From assembly GCF_030332225.1 (NCBI RefSeq), contig NZ_JAOWIF010000040.1, positions 1 to 64,000 of the forward strand: a DNA stretch of 64,000 bases, read 5' to 3'. The notes below the pieces were generated by a model. The model was not told the DNA's origin. It was given only the letters and a program-made list of their open reading frames with translations, and ran no database searches. Positions 9,850-20,624 of this stretch are shown here, piece by piece (position 1 is the stretch's first letter; each line of letters opens with the position of its first letter). Source of the DNA: Citrobacter sp. Cu233 (GTDB lineage: Bacteria > Pseudomonadota > Gammaproteobacteria > Enterobacterales > Enterobacteriaceae). The position numbers and the translations under genes were made by a program.

Positions 9850-11505
9850 ATGAATCGCAGACGATTTATTAAAGGTTCAATGGCAGTGGCCGCCGTGTGC
9901 GGAACCAGTGGTATTGCATCACTCTTTTCCCGCGCCGCCTATGCGGCAGAGTCTGACATTGCAGACGGAAAAACGGTACGTTTTGATTTTTCCGTTCTGC
10001 AATCGATGGCCCATGATTTAGCACAGAAGCCGTGGGGCGGTGCACCGCGTGCATTGCCGGATACGCTGGCTAAACTGACGCCGCAGGCTTACAACAGTAT
10101 TCAGTACGACGCAGAACAGTCACTGTGGAACAACGTTGAAAATCGTCAGCTTGACGCGCAGTTCTTCCATGTGGGAATGGGCTTCCGTCGCCGCGTACGC
10201 ATGTTCTCGGTTGATGACAGTACGCATATGGCGCGTGAGATCCATTTCCGCCCGGAGCTTTTCAAGTACAACGATGCCGGTGTGGATACCAAACAACTGG
10301 AAGGGCAAACTGACCTCGGTTTTGCCGGTTTCCGCGTGTTCAAAGCGCCTGAACTGGCCCGTCGTGATGTCGTGTCCTTCCTGGGAGCCAGCTATTTTCG
10401 CGCTGTAGATGACACCTATCAGTACGGTTTGTCGGCGCGTGGTCTGGCGGTTGATACGTATACCGATAGCAAAGAAGAGTTTCCTGACTTCACTGCATTC
10501 TGGTTCGAAACGGTTAAACCGGGCGCCACTTCATTTACGGTTTATGCACTGCTCGATAGCCCAAGCGTAACCGGCGCGTTTAAATTTGTGATCCACTGTG
10601 AGAAAACGCAGGTGATCATGGATGTGCAGAACCATGTCTACGCCCGCAAAGACATCAAGCAACTCGGTATTGCGCCGATGACCAGCATGTTCAGCTGTGG
10701 CAATAATGAACGCCGGATGTGCGACACCATTCACCCGCAAATTCACGACTCCGATCGCCTGGCAATGTGGCGTGGCAACGGCGAGTGGATCTGTCGTCCG
10801 CTGAACAACCCGCAAAAACTGCAGTTTAATGCCTATACCGATAACAACCCGCGCGGGTTTGGCCTGCTGCAGTTGGATCGTGACTTCTCCCACTATCAGG
10901 ACATCATGGGCTGGTACAACAAGCGGCCAAGCCTGTGGGTCGAGCCGCGTAACCAGTGGGGCAAGGGGACCATCGGCCTGATGGAGATCCCGACGACTGG
11001 CGAAACGCTGGATAACGTCGTCTGCTTCTGGCAGCCGGATAAAGCAATCAAAGCCGGTGACGATCTGGAATTCAAATATCGCCTGTACTGGAGCGCACAA
11101 CCACCGGTACGTTCGCCGCTGGCACGCGTCATGGCAACCCGCACCGGTATGGGTGGCTTCCCGGAAGGATGGGCACCGGGCGAGCATTACCCGGAAAAAT
11201 GGGCACGTCGTTTTGCCGTTGATTTCGTGGGGGGGGACCTGAAAGCGGCTGCGCCGAAGGGAATTGAACCGGTCATTACGCTTTCCAGCGGCGAAGCGAA
11301 GCAGATTGAAATTCTCTACGTGGAGCCTATCGACGGCTACCGTATCCAGTTTGACTGGTATCCAACGTCTGATTCAACCGACCCGGTCGATATGCGCATG
11401 TTCCTGCGCTGCCAGGGCGATGCTATCAGTGAAACCTGGCTGTATCAGTATTTCCCGCCTGCACCGGATAAACGTCAGTACGTTGACGACCGTGAAATGC
11501 GTTAA
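9850..11505 (+). CDS. opgD: Osmoregulated periplasmic glucan biosynthesis protein OpgD
   Basis: A 551-residue periplasmic protein, full length compared with E. coli OpgD (MdoD), and a paralogue of OpgG. It shapes the glucose backbone of osmoregulated periplasmic glucans. The N-terminus NRRRFIKG (2-9), a hydrophobic stretch and an Ala-rich cleavage site (AAYAA-ESD, near residue 33) form a twin-arginine export signal, so it is exported folded. An AGAAGGATTC-like Shine-Dalgarno region precedes the ATG. The gene stands alone, followed by a hairpin at 11517-11540. Confidence 0.95.
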   Translation: MNRRRFIKGSMAVAAVCGTSGIASLFSRAAYAAESDIADGKTVRFDFSVLQSMAHDLAQKPWGGAPRALPDTLAKLTPQAYNSIQYDAEQSLWNNVENRQLDAQFFHVGMGFRRRVRMFSVDDSTHMAREIHFRPELFKYNDAGVDTKQLEGQTDLGFAGFRVFKAPELARRDVVSFLGASYFRAVDDTYQYGLSARGLAVDTYTDSKEEFPDFTAFWFETVKPGATSFTVYALLDSPSVTGAFKFVIHCEKTQVIMDVQNHVYARKDIKQLGIAPMTSMFSCGNNERRMCDTIHPQIHDSDRLAMWRGNGEWICRPLNNPQKLQFNAYTDNNPRGFGLLQLDRDFSHYQDIMGWYNKRPSLWVEPRNQWGKGTIGLMEIPTTGETLDNVVCFWQPDKAIKAGDDLEFKYRLYWSAQPPVRSPLARVMATRTGMGGFPEGWAPGEHYPEKWARRFAVDFVGGDLKAAAPKGIEPVITLSSGEAKQIEILYVEPIDGYRIQFDWYPTSDSTDPVDMRMFLRCQGDAISETWLYQYFPPAPDKRQYVDDREMR

Positions 11506-11516
11506 TTGATCTTCTG

Positions 11517-11540
11517 ATGGCTCTCCTTCTGGGGAGCCAT
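11517..11540 (+). terminator. Probable opgD terminator
   Basis: Ten-pair stem ATGGCTCTCC-TTCT-GGGGAGCCAT (one G-U pair), 12 bases after the stop codon. There is no clear U tract. Confidence 0.5.
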
Positions 11541-11671
11541 TGCTGAAACCTCTATCGCAACAATCTGTACACTATTTACTCGATCCTGTTCGCATTTTTC
11601 CCTGACCTAACCGGGTAAGCTGATCATGTGTATTTCATATACACATTCTTTACCACTAACAGGGAGAAAGT

Positions 11672-11896
11672 ATGTTTCCAGAATACAGAGACCTTATTTC
11701 CCGACTGAAATCCGAGAATCCTCGTTTTCTGTCCTTATTCGAAAAACACAACAGCCTTGATCATGAGATTTCCAGACTGGAAGGTTCGGATGGTCGGGGA
11801 TACAGTTTGGACATTGTTCGTCTTAAGAAACAGAAACTCCACCTGAAGGAAGATTTGCTCAAAATTTTGCAAAGAGAGAGTGTCAGTGAGAGCTAA
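11672..11896 (+). CDS. ydcH: Small coiled-coil protein YdcH (DUF465)
   Basis: A 74-residue protein, full length, matching E. coli YdcH. It is predicted almost wholly helical with alternating charged and hydrophobic residues (HNSLDHEISRLEG, LKKQKLHLKEDLLKIL), the pattern of a short coiled coil. Function is not established. AGGGAGAAAG lies just before the ATG. It is monocistronic, ending at the terminator at 11920-11957. Confidence 0.9.
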   Translation: MFPEYRDLISRLKSENPRFLSLFEKHNSLDHEISRLEGSDGRGYSLDIVRLKKQKLHLKEDLLKILQRESVSES

Positions 11897-11919
11897 ATAG
11901 TACTGTGCTCACTGTGTAA

Positions 11920-11957
11920 AAGGGCTTCCAGCGAGAAAAGGAAGCCCTTCCTGTTTT
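11920..11957. terminator. Terminator between ydcH and the racemase gene
   Basis: Perfect 10-bp stem AAGGGCTTCC / GGAAGCCCTT with a 10-base loop and the tail CCTGTTTT. It lies between convergent genes and may act both ways. Confidence 0.7.
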
Positions 11958-11962
11958 AGGCG

Positions 11963-13189
11963 TTAATCGACCATCACGCGTTTGTTTGTTGCCCCCCAGA
12001 GGATCGACATTTCAGTGAACAGCGCACCGCTAATTTCTTCGACTTCTTCTGCGCTCACCTGTGCATTTCCCTGTTTACCGAATAACACCACTTCATCGCC
12101 GGAGGCAACCTGCGGCAGATCGGTCACATCAACGATCACGGTATTCATGGATGTTTTACCCAGCACAGGAACCCGCTGGCCGCGGATCAATACGTGCCCC
12201 ACGTTACTGAACACACGGCGATATCCATCAGCATAACCCGTCGGAATATTGGCAAGAACGGAATTACGTTTAAGGGTATAGGTTCTGTCATACCCGACGG
12301 TATTTCCTTTGGGGTAATGGTTTACCGACGCGATGGCCGATTTAAACGTCATGACGCGTTTGTATTCGGTGCTGGCGATCGTATCGCCATAAAAAATACC
12401 GCCAACACGCACCATGTCGAGCCAGGATTCAGGAACGGTCAGGGTGGCAAACGTATTCGCGACATGCAGGGTTACCTCTTCGCGCTTAAGCCCGGTAATG
12501 TTGAGTACCTGGGCCGATTGCGTATTGAAACGGGCCAGATCGCGTTTAACCACCGCCGCATCTTCTTCCGGGAAATGCGACATGATGCCAACAATTTTCA
12601 GACCGGGTAATGTGGAAATGGCGCGGGCCTCTTCCAGACCTGCCGCCGTGCTGACTTCCAGACCGTTTCGTGACATACCGCCAGAGTTGAGAGCCAGATG
12701 GATACGAATCGTTTTCCCTTTCTCCAGGGCAATCGCATTCAGTCGTTTAGCCATATCCAGATTACCAATCAGCTCTTCGGTATCAAAATCCGCCGCCTGG
12801 CGCATCTCTTTTTCCGTCGCGTTGCGAACGCGCATTAGCTGCGATGTATAACCTGACTGACGAACAGTGCTAATTTCCTCGTTGCTGGCGATGCCAATAC
12901 ACTGCACACCGTTTTGCATCATCACCGGCGTAACCAGTGAGAGATCGTGGCCATACGCATCGCCTTTAAGAATGGCGCACATCCGGGTTTTGTCTCCCAG
13001 CAGTTGCTGAACTTTATGAATGTTATATTCCAGCGCGCTACGGGAAATTTCCAGCGTAGTATTATCCACAACCTGTTGTTTGTTAACGGCAAAGGGAACA
13101 GGCCCCGCTTGCGTGGTGGGGACGGGTTGGTGACAGGCGGTAATCAGTAAAAGCGGAATAAGTGCTAAACGACCCAAAGGTGCTGCCAT
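11963..13189 (-). CDS. Broad-spectrum amino-acid racemase (Bsr-type), predicted lipoprotein
   Basis: A 408-residue fold-III PLP racemase related to alanine racemase. The PLP lysine is Lys75 in [11 protein letters not shown]. Cys71 and Cys97 lie one residue off the Cys70-Cys96 disulfide described for Vibrio BsrV, and [10 protein letters not shown] and GYADGYRR also fit this group. Bsr enzymes act in the periplasm, making non-canonical D-amino acids that modulate the cell wall. Here the N-terminus ends its hydrophobic core with ITAC, a lipobox with Cys19, predicting a lipid anchor. AAGGAG lies seven bases before the ATG. K-12 has no gene between ydcH and rimL, so this is an accessory insertion. 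A housekeeping alanine racemase is less likely because of the export signal. Confidence 0.85.
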   Translation of the reverse strand: MAAPLGRLALIPLLLITACHQPVPTTQAGPVPFAVNKQQVVDNTTLEISRSALEYNIHKVQQLLGDKTRMCAILKGDAYGHDLSLVTPVMMQNGVQCIGIASNEEISTVRQSGYTSQLMRVRNATEKEMRQAADFDTEELIGNLDMAKRLNAIALEKGKTIRIHLALNSGGMSRNGLEVSTAAGLEEARAISTLPGLKIVGIMSHFPEEDAAVVKRDLARFNTQSAQVLNITGLKREEVTLHVANTFATLTVPESWLDMVRVGGIFYGDTIASTEYKRVMTFKSAIASVNHYPKGNTVGYDRTYTLKRNSVLANIPTGYADGYRRVFSNVGHVLIRGQRVPVLGKTSMNTVIVDVTDLPQVASGDEVVLFGKQGNAQVSAEEVEEISGALFTEMSILWGATNKRVMVD

Positions 13190-13408
13190 GCTTGCTCCTT
13201 AGCAATAAAATGAAAGTGTTGTTGTCATCAGTACGGCCTATCCCTGCCAGGGATAACCGGACATCCAGAGTAACGGCTTCCGCGCCAGAGATTGTTTCTA
13301 AGTGATTGCTGTTACAGCATAAAAATATGACATCCCCGGCCATAAACAGATTAATATCGGCTACTGCCAGTCAGAAATCCCCCGTTTACAATCGCAAAGG
13401 AGATAAAC

Positions 13409-13954
13409 ATGTCAGAAATTATTACCGTCAGTAACACGCTGGAACTGCGGGCAGTGGAAGAACAACACGTCACGCCTTTGCATCAGCTGGTGCTCAAAAA
13501 TAAAGTTTGGCTCCAGCGGTCGCTGAACTGGCCGCAGTTTGTCGAATCTGAGGACGATACGCGTAAGAATGTGCAGGGGAATATGATGTTGCACCAGCGT
13601 GGCTACGCCAAAATGTTCCTTATTTTCAAACAAGGTGAAGTGGTTGGTGTTATCTCGTTTAACCAAATAGAACCGTTGAACAAAGCGGCCTACATCGGCT
13701 ATTGGCTGGATGAGGCGCATCAGGGACAGGGCATTATGTCCCGGTCACTACAGGCATTGATTCATCATTATGCACAGCGTGGCGAGATCCGTCGGTTCAT
13801 TATTAAATGCCGCGTGGATAACCAGGAAAGCAACCAGGTGGCGCTGCGCAACGGTTTTCAGCTGGAAGGATGCTTAAAGCAGGCCGAGTTTCTCAATGAT
13901 GGCTATCATGATGTGAATCTCTATGCCCGTATCATTGATAGCGTTTCAGAATAA
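13409..13954 (+). CDS. rimL: Ribosomal protein L7/L12 serine N-acetyltransferase RimL
   Basis: A 181-residue GNAT enzyme close to E. coli RimL. It acetylates the N-terminal serine of ribosomal protein L12, giving L7. The acetyl-CoA loop is visible as [11 protein letters not shown] near residue 110, and [26 protein letters not shown] is the usual C-terminal family region. AAAGGAGAT precedes the start. The 3' end overlaps the convergent ydcK by nine bases, as in E. coli. A full-length intact enzyme is expected. Confidence 0.95.
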   Translation: MSEIITVSNTLELRAVEEQHVTPLHQLVLKNKVWLQRSLNWPQFVESEDDTRKNVQGNMMLHQRGYAKMFLIFKQGEVVGVISFNQIEPLNKAAYIGYWLDEAHQGQGIMSRSLQALIHHYAQRGEIRRFIIKCRVDNQESNQVALRNGFQLEGCLKQAEFLNDGYHDVNLYARIIDSVSE

Positions 13955-14926
13955 GCCGGCGAGGGGGGTACGCGTAATACGTTGTTCGCCGTTGATAACT
14001 TTTGGCCCGCGCAGATGGATCTCATCACCATCAAAGGCTTCAACGTGGGCCTGACCGGTTATCTCAATATGATGCTCGATCAGCACTTCACCCAGAATAC
14101 AGGCGTGGCCTTCAATCAGGATGTGATCATCCAGCAGGAGTGGCCCGCCGCGTAATTTTGCATGCCCCCCGACCAGCACATGGTGTTTCAGGACACAGTT
14201 ACCTTCAACTACCGCATGCTCAGCCACCTGAGAGCTATAGCGCAGGGTTGGTATCGCATCTTCATCGGTGCCAGCAATGATGCGGGCGTTGCCGTATACC
14301 TTCGCACAATCGCAGATCCAAACGTTATTTTCCTCATTACCTTCGATGCGAGCACAATCAAAAACCTCGGCGCGGTGTTCAATAAAGGCGTAGTCAATGG
14401 TCGCATCGCCATAGATCTGCACCTGATGCACAATGCGCGAATGGTTTACGGTTGCGCGATCATATATTTGCAGGGACTGGTCGCTTTCACAGGTTAACCC
14501 TTTGGCGGCGATGACTTCAGAGCCTCCCAGAACACGTGCATCACCCGACAGAAGACACTCGCCACGCACAACAGAATCCTGGATGGTGACGTTGTCACGT
14601 ATTTGTGCGCCATGGCTAATTTCAGCCCGATCTATCCATACGGCACCGTCAATCCGTGCGCCATCTCTGACCACGCTGGCCTGCGTAATACGGGCATTTC
14701 CTGAGATGGTTGCCCCAGCAAATGCCATCGCATTCTCATCGTAAATCCAGCAATCACCGCACTGCGCCAGTACGGCTTCATCATCAATCCAGCCTCCAGA
14801 CGTGCCAGCCGGAACATCATTAAAATCAATCAGTGCAATGATCTGGCGTAGTAATACGCTCCTTTTGTTGCCATTATCCTGATAACTGAAGGACCGGGGT
14901 TCGTCGCTCAGACGGTATTTGGTCAT
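13946..14926 (-). CDS. ydcK: Hexapeptide-repeat protein YdcK
   Basis: A 326-residue cytoplasmic protein matching E. coli YdcK throughout. Most of it consists of imperfect hexapeptide repeats of the form [I/V]xxxxx ([38 protein letters not shown]), predicting a left-handed parallel beta-helix like that of transferases such as LpxA. No acyl- or acetyl-transferase active site is obvious, and the function is not known. It is convergent with rimL (nine-base overlap) and divergent from tehA. Confidence 0.9.
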   Translation of the reverse strand: MTKYRLSDEPRSFSYQDNGNKRSVLLRQIIALIDFNDVPAGTSGGWIDDEAVLAQCGDCWIYDENAMAFAGATISGNARITQASVVRDGARIDGAVWIDRAEISHGAQIRDNVTIQDSVVRGECLLSGDARVLGGSEVIAAKGLTCESDQSLQIYDRATVNHSRIVHQVQIYGDATIDYAFIEHRAEVFDCARIEGNEENNVWICDCAKVYGNARIIAGTDEDAIPTLRYSSQVAEHAVVEGNCVLKHHVLVGGHAKLRGGPLLLDDHILIEGHACILGEVLIEHHIEITGQAHVEAFDGDEIHLRGPKVINGEQRITRTPLAGLF

Positions 14927-15039
14927 AGCTCATTTCCGTGTTGCGCACCTTAGTTAAACGTAGCAAAGTTTTCCGTACTGGCTAAATCGCCATAATTTCC
15001 ATAAAATGCATTTCAAATATACTTTAAAAAATAAACAAA

Positions 15040-16041
15040 ATGAGTAATAACAAGCATAGTGATCGGGTCCTTAATCTTCCGGCCGGTTATTTTGGCATGG
15101 TACTGGGCACCATCGGCATGGGATTCGCCTGGCGATATGCCAGTCAGGTGTGGCCGGTGAGCCACTGGATTGGCGATGGGTTAGTCATCCTGGCGATGGT
15201 TATTTGGGGTCTGTTAACGTTGGCTTTTCTGACCCGTTTAGTGCGTTTTCCCCAGAGTGTGCTGGCCGAGATTCGCCACCCGGTGATGAGTAGTTTTGTC
15301 AGCCTTTTTCCGGCAACAACCATGCTGGTGGCGATTGGTTTTGTTCCCTGGTACCGCCCGTTAGCCGTCGGGCTATTTAGCATTGGCGTGGTGATACAGC
15401 TATCGTATGCGGCCTGGCAAACGGCAGGCCTGTGGCGAGGTTCGCATCCCGAGGAGGCCACCACGCCGGGGTTGTATCTGCCGACCGTCGCCAATAACTT
15501 TATCAGCGCGATGGCCTGTGGTGCACTCGGCTATAACGATGCCGGACTGGTATTTCTCGGGGCCGGGGTTTTCTCCTGGCTTAGTCTTGAACCCGTGATC
15601 CTGCAGCGTTTACGCAGTTCTGGTGAGTTGCCCGCGGTATTACGCACGTCGCTGGGTATTCAATTGGCACCCGCGTTAGTGGCCTGTAGCGCATGGCTTA
15701 GCGTCAACGGCGGAGAGGGCGATACGCTGGCGAAAATGCTGTTCGGCTATGGCCTGCTGCAACTGCTGTTTATGCTTCGGCTGATGCCGTGGTATCTGTC
15801 CCAGCCGTTTAATGCGTCTTTCTGGAGTTTCTCGTTCGGCGTGTCGGCACTGGCAACCACAGGGCTACATCTGGGACATGCCAGTGAATCGGGATTTTTC
15901 CATACGCTGTCGATTCCACTGTTTATTTTTACCAATGTTATCATTGCGTTATTACTGGTACGTACGTTTGCATTGCTGATGCAGGGGAAACTGCTCATCC
16001 GCACGGAGCGTGCTGCATTACTGAAATCTGAGGATAAATAA
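15040..16041 (+). CDS. tehA: Tellurite resistance/dicarboxylate-type channel TehA
   Basis: A 333-residue inner-membrane protein of the TDT/SLAC1 family with about ten hydrophobic helices. E. coli TehA is full-length similar and, with TehB, raises tellurite resistance when over-expressed. The Haemophilus homologue is the structural model for plant SLAC1 anion channels. No strong Shine-Dalgarno is visible before the ATG at 15040, where the sequence is very A-rich. The N-terminus is three residues longer than K-12. The stop codon overlaps the tehB start (TAATG), so the two are translationally coupled. Confidence 0.93.
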   Translation: MSNNKHSDRVLNLPAGYFGMVLGTIGMGFAWRYASQVWPVSHWIGDGLVILAMVIWGLLTLAFLTRLVRFPQSVLAEIRHPVMSSFVSLFPATTMLVAIGFVPWYRPLAVGLFSIGVVIQLSYAAWQTAGLWRGSHPEEATTPGLYLPTVANNFISAMACGALGYNDAGLVFLGAGVFSWLSLEPVILQRLRSSGELPAVLRTSLGIQLAPALVACSAWLSVNGGEGDTLAKMLFGYGLLQLLFMLRLMPWYLSQPFNASFWSFSFGVSALATTGLHLGHASESGFFHTLSIPLFIFTNVIIALLLVRTFALLMQGKLLIRTERAALLKSEDK

Positions 16042-16637
16042 TGACCCTTTGCGACGAAAACTACTTTACTGAAAAATACGATCTCACCCGGACCCATTCC
16101 GAGGTTGTTGAAGCGGCCAACATTGTCCCGCCAGGTAAAACACTGGATCTGGGCTGTGGCAATGGCCGTAACAGTTTGTATCTGGCGGCAAACGGCTATG
16201 ACGTCACCGCGTGGGATAAAAACCCCATGAGCATCGCTAATCTTGAGCGCATCAAAGCGGCTGAGGGACTGACCAATTTACACACGAACGTCGCAGACCT
16301 GAATGCACTCAGCTTTGACGGCGAATATGACTTTATTCTTTCTACCGTGGTGCTGATGTTCCTGGAAGCGAAAACGATCCCGGGGCTTATCGAAAATATG
16401 CAACGTTGCACGAAACCGGGTGGATATAATTTAATCGTAGCGGCAATGGATACCGAAGATTTCCCGTGCACTGTCGGTTTCCCGTTTGCATTTAAAGCAG
16501 GTGAATTACGTCACTATTACAGTGGATGGGATCTGCTGAAATACAATGAGGATGTGGGTGAACTTCATCGTACAGATGAAAATGGCAACCGCATTAAACT
16601 GCGCTTTGCCACCATGCTGGCGCGTAAAACTGCCTGA
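16041..16637 (+). CDS. tehB: Tellurite methyltransferase TehB
   Basis: A 198-residue cytoplasmic class I S-adenosylmethionine methyltransferase. Motif I is [10 protein letters not shown] (residues ~35-44), with an acidic ribose-binding position in TAWDKNP and the post-I region [14 protein letters not shown]. coli TehB is the same length and methylates tellurite and selenium oxyanions. The start codon overlaps the tehA stop by one base. Confidence 0.95.
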   Translation: MTLCDENYFTEKYDLTRTHSEVVEAANIVPPGKTLDLGCGNGRNSLYLAANGYDVTAWDKNPMSIANLERIKAAEGLTNLHTNVADLNALSFDGEYDFILSTVVLMFLEAKTIPGLIENMQRCTKPGGYNLIVAAMDTEDFPCTVGFPFAFKAGELRHYYSGWDLLKYNEDVGELHRTDENGNRIKLRFATMLARKTA

Positions 16638-16793
16638 ACATCCCGCCTGGCTTAACTCGTTCTGCGTTCAGCATTTTTTGGTGCTGAGCGCAGAGAAAGA
16701 ATTGTGCGGTCGTTACCATTTTTCGTACATCCAAAATGAAACTGTTTTGCTATCCTTTATAGGCATCATTGCGAAAACTAAAGGGATCGTTTC

Positions 16794-17462
16794 ATGCGTA
16801 CTCAAACTTTATTTAAAGTTGCAGTGCTTACTGGTCTGTTGGCATTATCGGGCTGTGCGTCAAAAGTGACGCAGCCGGATAAATATTCTGGGTTTTTAAA
16901 AGATTATTCTGGCCTGAAGGAAACGAAATCGGCAACAGGACAGCCTGTGCTGCGTTGGGTTGACCCCAACTTCAGTGAGTCCAAATATGACAGTATTGTG
17001 TATAACCCTATAACCTATTATCCGATCCCTAAACCAACGACTCAGGTTGGTCAACAGGTGCTGGATAAACTGTTGATCTATACCAATACGCAGATGAAAA
17101 CCGCCATCAGCAAGCGTAAACCTCTGGTGGCAACGCCAGGGCCACGCAGTCTGATTTTCCGCGGGGCAATCACCGGTGTTGCGACCAGTAAAGAAGGTTT
17201 GCAATTCTATGAAGTCGTCCCGGTTGCGTTGCTCGTAGCGGGCACACAAATGGCGACAGGCCACCGTACCATGGATACTCACCTCTATTTTGAAGGTGAG
17301 TTGATCGATGCGGCAACCAATAAGCCTGTGATTAAAGTGGTACGTCAGGGTGAAGGCAAGGACCTGAACAACGAAAGTACGCCGATGGCGTTCGAAACGT
17401 TGAAGAAAGTTGTTGATGACATGGCGACAGATGCCTCCATGTTTGATGTGAACAAAAAATAA
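16794..17462 (+). CDS. ydcL: Lipoprotein YdcL (DUF3313)
   Basis: A 222-residue protein with a lipoprotein signal: a hydrophobic core, then LSGC with Cys21 as the acylated residue. The residues after Cys (Ala-Ser) do not give the Asp inner-membrane retention signal, so outer-membrane sorting is expected. It matches E. coli YdcL along its length, including DUF3313 features such as RSLIFRGAITGV. The function is not established. It is monocistronic with a strong terminator. Confidence 0.92.
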   Translation: MRTQTLFKVAVLTGLLALSGCASKVTQPDKYSGFLKDYSGLKETKSATGQPVLRWVDPNFSESKYDSIVYNPITYYPIPKPTTQVGQQVLDKLLIYTNTQMKTAISKRKPLVATPGPRSLIFRGAITGVATSKEGLQFYEVVPVALLVAGTQMATGHRTMDTHLYFEGELIDAATNKPVIKVVRQGEGKDLNNESTPMAFETLKKVVDDMATDASMFDVNKK

Positions 17463-17471
17463 TAATGAAGG

Positions 17472-17503
17472 ACGCACCATCTGCGGATGGTGCGTTTTTT
17501 TTT
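17472..17503. terminator. Strong bidirectional terminator after ydcL
   Basis: Perfect 10-bp stem ACGCACCATC-TGCG-GATGGTGCGT followed by nine T. It lies at the convergence with the EamA transporter gene. Confidence 0.9.
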
Positions 17504-18410
17504 ATGCCACTCTCCGACGGTACAACAGTTTTCCCATCAAGCCTTCCGGTCGCGCAAACATCACCAGATTTCCCAGCAAAATCAGCACTAAACCGGCAAT
17601 CGCGTTAGCCTGCCAAACATACCCTTCATACAGTGTTGACAGCGTGAGCGCCACCAGAGGGAAAAGCAACGTACTGTAAGCGGCCTTACTCGGACCGATG
17701 CGTCCTACCAGTGTGAAATAAGCGCCGAAGGCAATCACAGAGCCAAAAATAGCCAGATACAACAGCGCGCTAAGGTAGCTAAAAGTCCACTGTGGCGTGA
17801 AGTCATCACCACGAACCAGTGCAATGGTGGCAATCAGCAAGGTACCGTATAGCATGGCCCAGCTGTTGGTGGTCATCACCTCCAGCCCTTTTTTCTGATG
17901 ACGCAGGCTTATCATATTGCCCAGGGAAAAACCAAACGTTCCCAGAGCGCTTAAACCAATACCCAGCAGAAGCGAGTGATTCAGGCCGCTATTAGCCAAA
18001 TCCTGCCAGAACAGGGTGATGATACCCGTCAACCCCAGCGCCGCGGCGAAATAAAAGCGTAGCGGTGGTTTTTGACCAAAAAATACAAAACTATTCACCG
18101 CATTGAACAGCACGGCCATCGAGAAAATTACTGACTCCAGACCGGTGTTAATCCAGGCCGCTGCCGTGTAGAAACACCAGAAATTGAAGCAAAAAACACA
18201 TCCGCCCTGTAACAGACAAAACAGATGGTCGCGTCCGGAGAGTTTACGCAATTTGCCGCTGAACAGCAGGAGAAGGATCATCACCGAGCTGGCGACCGCA
18301 AAGCGCCAAAAGATAGAGACCGGGGCAGCAACAGGCCCTTGCTGCAGGTAAATGGCAATCCATGTCGTTCCCCATATCACGACCACCAGGCAGTACAACA
18401 ATGCGTTCAT
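17502..18410 (-). CDS. EamA/DMT-family transporter
   Basis: A 302-residue inner-membrane protein with ten hydrophobic helices in two EamA repeats. It opens with YCLVVVIWGTTWIAIY and has the second-half family signature GPSKAAYSTLLFPLVAL. Members usually export metabolites or amino acids; the substrate cannot be read from sequence. It is not present at this position in K-12. It diverges from the AraC-type regulator at 18595, which is the likely local controller. Confidence 0.85.
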   Translation of the reverse strand: MNALLYCLVVVIWGTTWIAIYLQQGPVAAPVSIFWRFAVASSVMILLLLFSGKLRKLSGRDHLFCLLQGGCVFCFNFWCFYTAAAWINTGLESVIFSMAVLFNAVNSFVFFGQKPPLRFYFAAALGLTGIITLFWQDLANSGLNHSLLLGIGLSALGTFGFSLGNMISLRHQKKGLEVMTTNSWAMLYGTLLIATIALVRGDDFTPQWTFSYLSALLYLAIFGSVIAFGAYFTLVGRIGPSKAAYSTLLFPLVALTLSTLYEGYVWQANAIAGLVLILLGNLVMFARPEGLMGKLLYRRRVA

Positions 18411-18594
18411 ACATCTCTCTCATTTTGGTATTTAATTGCACACAGTGTCATGGCTGGCCGGGGTTGGCTTTCATCTGATTGCGGTCGACTTGCAAAATCT
18501 TGCGCTTTTTTCTCGCAAACATGAAAAGGAGGCTGTTAACAACATGTAGCTGATATAGACTGAAAGCCTGCTAACTTATTCTGAATGTGATGGT

Positions 18595-19464
18595 ATGTCT
18601 CAGCCCTATGGCGCCTTTGAAAACTTACGCAAACATAATGCCGTGCTGCATGAGTCGGTTGCGTTACATTCAGGGATCCAACTGGCGGCGTGGTCAAACA
18701 AACGCGACACCATTACCCAATATTGCGATCACCACACGCTCAGCTTATATGTCGCGGATGGCTACGAGAGCTATCACAAGACGGCTGGGGGCTGGAAAAA
18801 CGGCGGCGGCCCGGATCGCTTCTGCCTGATGCCGAAAGAGAGCGAATCCAGTTGGGATATTCGTGACGATCTCTCCTTTGTACATCTTTATTGTACCGAC
18901 GCGCATCTACGGGAAGTGGGTGAGAAAGTTTGGGACAAAAGCCCTTATCGCTTCACGCTGGACGAACATACGTTCGGCAGCGATCCGGGGATCACGGCGG
19001 TTTATCGCCAGTTTTTACTGGGTAATGACTGGCAACAACCGGCTAATCACCTAACGCTCAGCGCGGCATCGTCGCTGTTGCTGACGCACCTGATTCAACA
19101 TTACAGCAATGTTCAATGGCGGCCGCCGGTGGTAACCGGTGGGCTTGCGCCAGCGACATTGCGCAACGTGCTGGCCTATATTGACGCGCATCTGGCCTAC
19201 CCAATGACCCTCAGCGATTTGGCAGGTGAAGCGGCACTGAGCGATTTCCACTTTGCCAGAATGTTTCGCCAGTCGATGAATATGGCCCCGCATCAGTATG
19301 TTATGCAACGTCGTATGGCGCTGGCGCAGCAACTGGTCTGTTATTCTTCACGTAGTTTGTCGGATATCGCGATGGCTTGCGGATTCAGTTCAGCAAGCCA
19401 TTTTAGCAATCGGTTTAAACAGGTGACGGGCAAGACGCCAACGCAATTACGTGCGTCGCGATAA
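18595..19464 (+). CDS. AraC-family transcriptional regulator
   Basis: A 289-residue regulator with an N-terminal effector-binding part, probably cupin-like. Its C-terminal AraC double helix-turn-helix runs from residue ~190 (NVLAYIDAHLAYPMTLSDLA; second helix SLSDIAMACGFSSASHFSNRF). It is divergently transcribed from the EamA exporter with a 184-base shared promoter region, suggesting that it controls that gene in response to the exported compound (inference). Its end overlaps the convergent ydcO by 18 bases. The start ATG at 18595 has only a weak Shine-Dalgarno. Confidence 0.85.
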   Translation: MSQPYGAFENLRKHNAVLHESVALHSGIQLAAWSNKRDTITQYCDHHTLSLYVADGYESYHKTAGGWKNGGGPDRFCLMPKESESSWDIRDDLSFVHLYCTDAHLREVGEKVWDKSPYRFTLDEHTFGSDPGITAVYRQFLLGNDWQQPANHLTLSAASSLLLTHLIQHYSNVQWRPPVVTGGLAPATLRNVLAYIDAHLAYPMTLSDLAGEAALSDFHFARMFRQSMNMAPHQYVMQRRMALAQQLVCYSSRSLSDIAMACGFSSASHFSNRFKQVTGKTPTQLRASR

Positions 19465-20613
19465 CCTCAGCACGGCATAACATATCCCTCCGGCGATTAA
19501 TCCCCAGAACGCAGAACCAACCCCCAATAACGTCAAACCACTGGCAGTAACCAGAAAGGTGACGATGGCAGCATCTCGCTCAGCTTCATGAAGCAATGCC
19601 TGATACAGACTACCGCTAATCGTACCGAGCAAGGCGAGGCCAGCCAGCATCTGGATCCAGCTTGCCGGCAGAGCGGCCATCAATCCGGTTACCGACCCAC
19701 CAAACACCCCGGCCAGAAGGTAAAACATCCCGGCAGCGGCAGCGGCTAACCAGCGTCGCTGGGGATCTGGATGCGCATCCGGACTTTGGCAAATTGCGGC
19801 GGTGATGGCAGCAATACAGATGGAGTAGACGCCAAAGGGAGAAAACAGTAACGCCAGCAGCCCCGTGAAAATAATCAGCGGTGAAACGGGCAAGGAATAA
19901 CCTGACGCTTTCATGGTGGCAATGCCTGGGGCATTTTGTGACGCCATGGTCACCAGGAAGAGCGGCAATGCGATGCTTATACTGTGTGCAAGAGAAAAGT
20001 GGGGTGCAATGAATTCAGGCATCACCGGAGATAAATTAATGTTATAGGTGACAATGTCACCTTTTAGTCGTGCGATGGCGATACCCACCAGCATTGCAGC
20101 AATGACGGCGTATCTGGGTGCGACAACTTTTAACATCAGCCACGCCAGCAGCATGCTGCCGCACAGGAGAAGCGCATTATTAAGGCTATTGAATGCCTGC
20201 AAACCAAAACGCAGCAGGATCCCGGCCAGCATTGCCGACGCCAGTGAGTGTGGGATTATCTGCATCAGACGTGCAAACAACCCCGTCACACCACACAGGA
20301 CTATCAGCGCGTTAGCAACAATAAAAACGCCGATAGCATCCTGAACGGTCACGCCTTGCAGACCCGTAACCAGCAGCGCAGCACCGGGCGTAGACCAGGC
20401 GGTCAGGATGGGAGCACGATACCACACTGACAATGCCAGCGTACTCACGCCCATTGCGATTCCCAGTGCGGTCATCCAGCCCGCAATCTGCCCGGTCGTT
20501 GCGCCTGCGGCTATCGCCGCTTGCCAGATGATGGCTGCTGAGCTTGCATAGCCGACCAGCACGGCAACAAAACCGGATAAAACGGTGGGCAAAGGGATTG
20601 ATACTGTGCGCAT
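19447..20613 (-). CDS. ydcO: Benzoate/H+ symporter-family (BenE) protein YdcO
   Basis: A 388-residue inner-membrane protein with about twelve helices, close to E. coli YdcO. The BenE signature region FLVTMASQNAPGIATMKASGY lies mid-protein. The ATG at 20613 is preceded by GGAG five bases upstream and gives the MRTVSIPLPT start seen in E. coli. Longer in-frame versions have no Shine-Dalgarno. The physiological substrate is unproven. It is divergent from sutR, and two CGTTATAACG-type palindromes lie in the shared promoter. Confidence 0.92.
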   Translation of the reverse strand: MRTVSIPLPTVLSGFVAVLVGYASSAAIIWQAAIAAGATTGQIAGWMTALGIAMGVSTLALSVWYRAPILTAWSTPGAALLVTGLQGVTVQDAIGVFIVANALIVLCGVTGLFARLMQIIPHSLASAMLAGILLRFGLQAFNSLNNALLLCGSMLLAWLMLKVVAPRYAVIAAMLVGIAIARLKGDIVTYNINLSPVMPEFIAPHFSLAHSISIALPLFLVTMASQNAPGIATMKASGYSLPVSPLIIFTGLLALLFSPFGVYSICIAAITAAICQSPDAHPDPQRRWLAAAAAGMFYLLAGVFGGSVTGLMAALPASWIQMLAGLALLGTISGSLYQALLHEAERDAAIVTFLVTASGLTLLGVGSAFWGLIAGGICYAVLRLSRRT

Positions 20614-20624
20614 AGTGACTCCGC

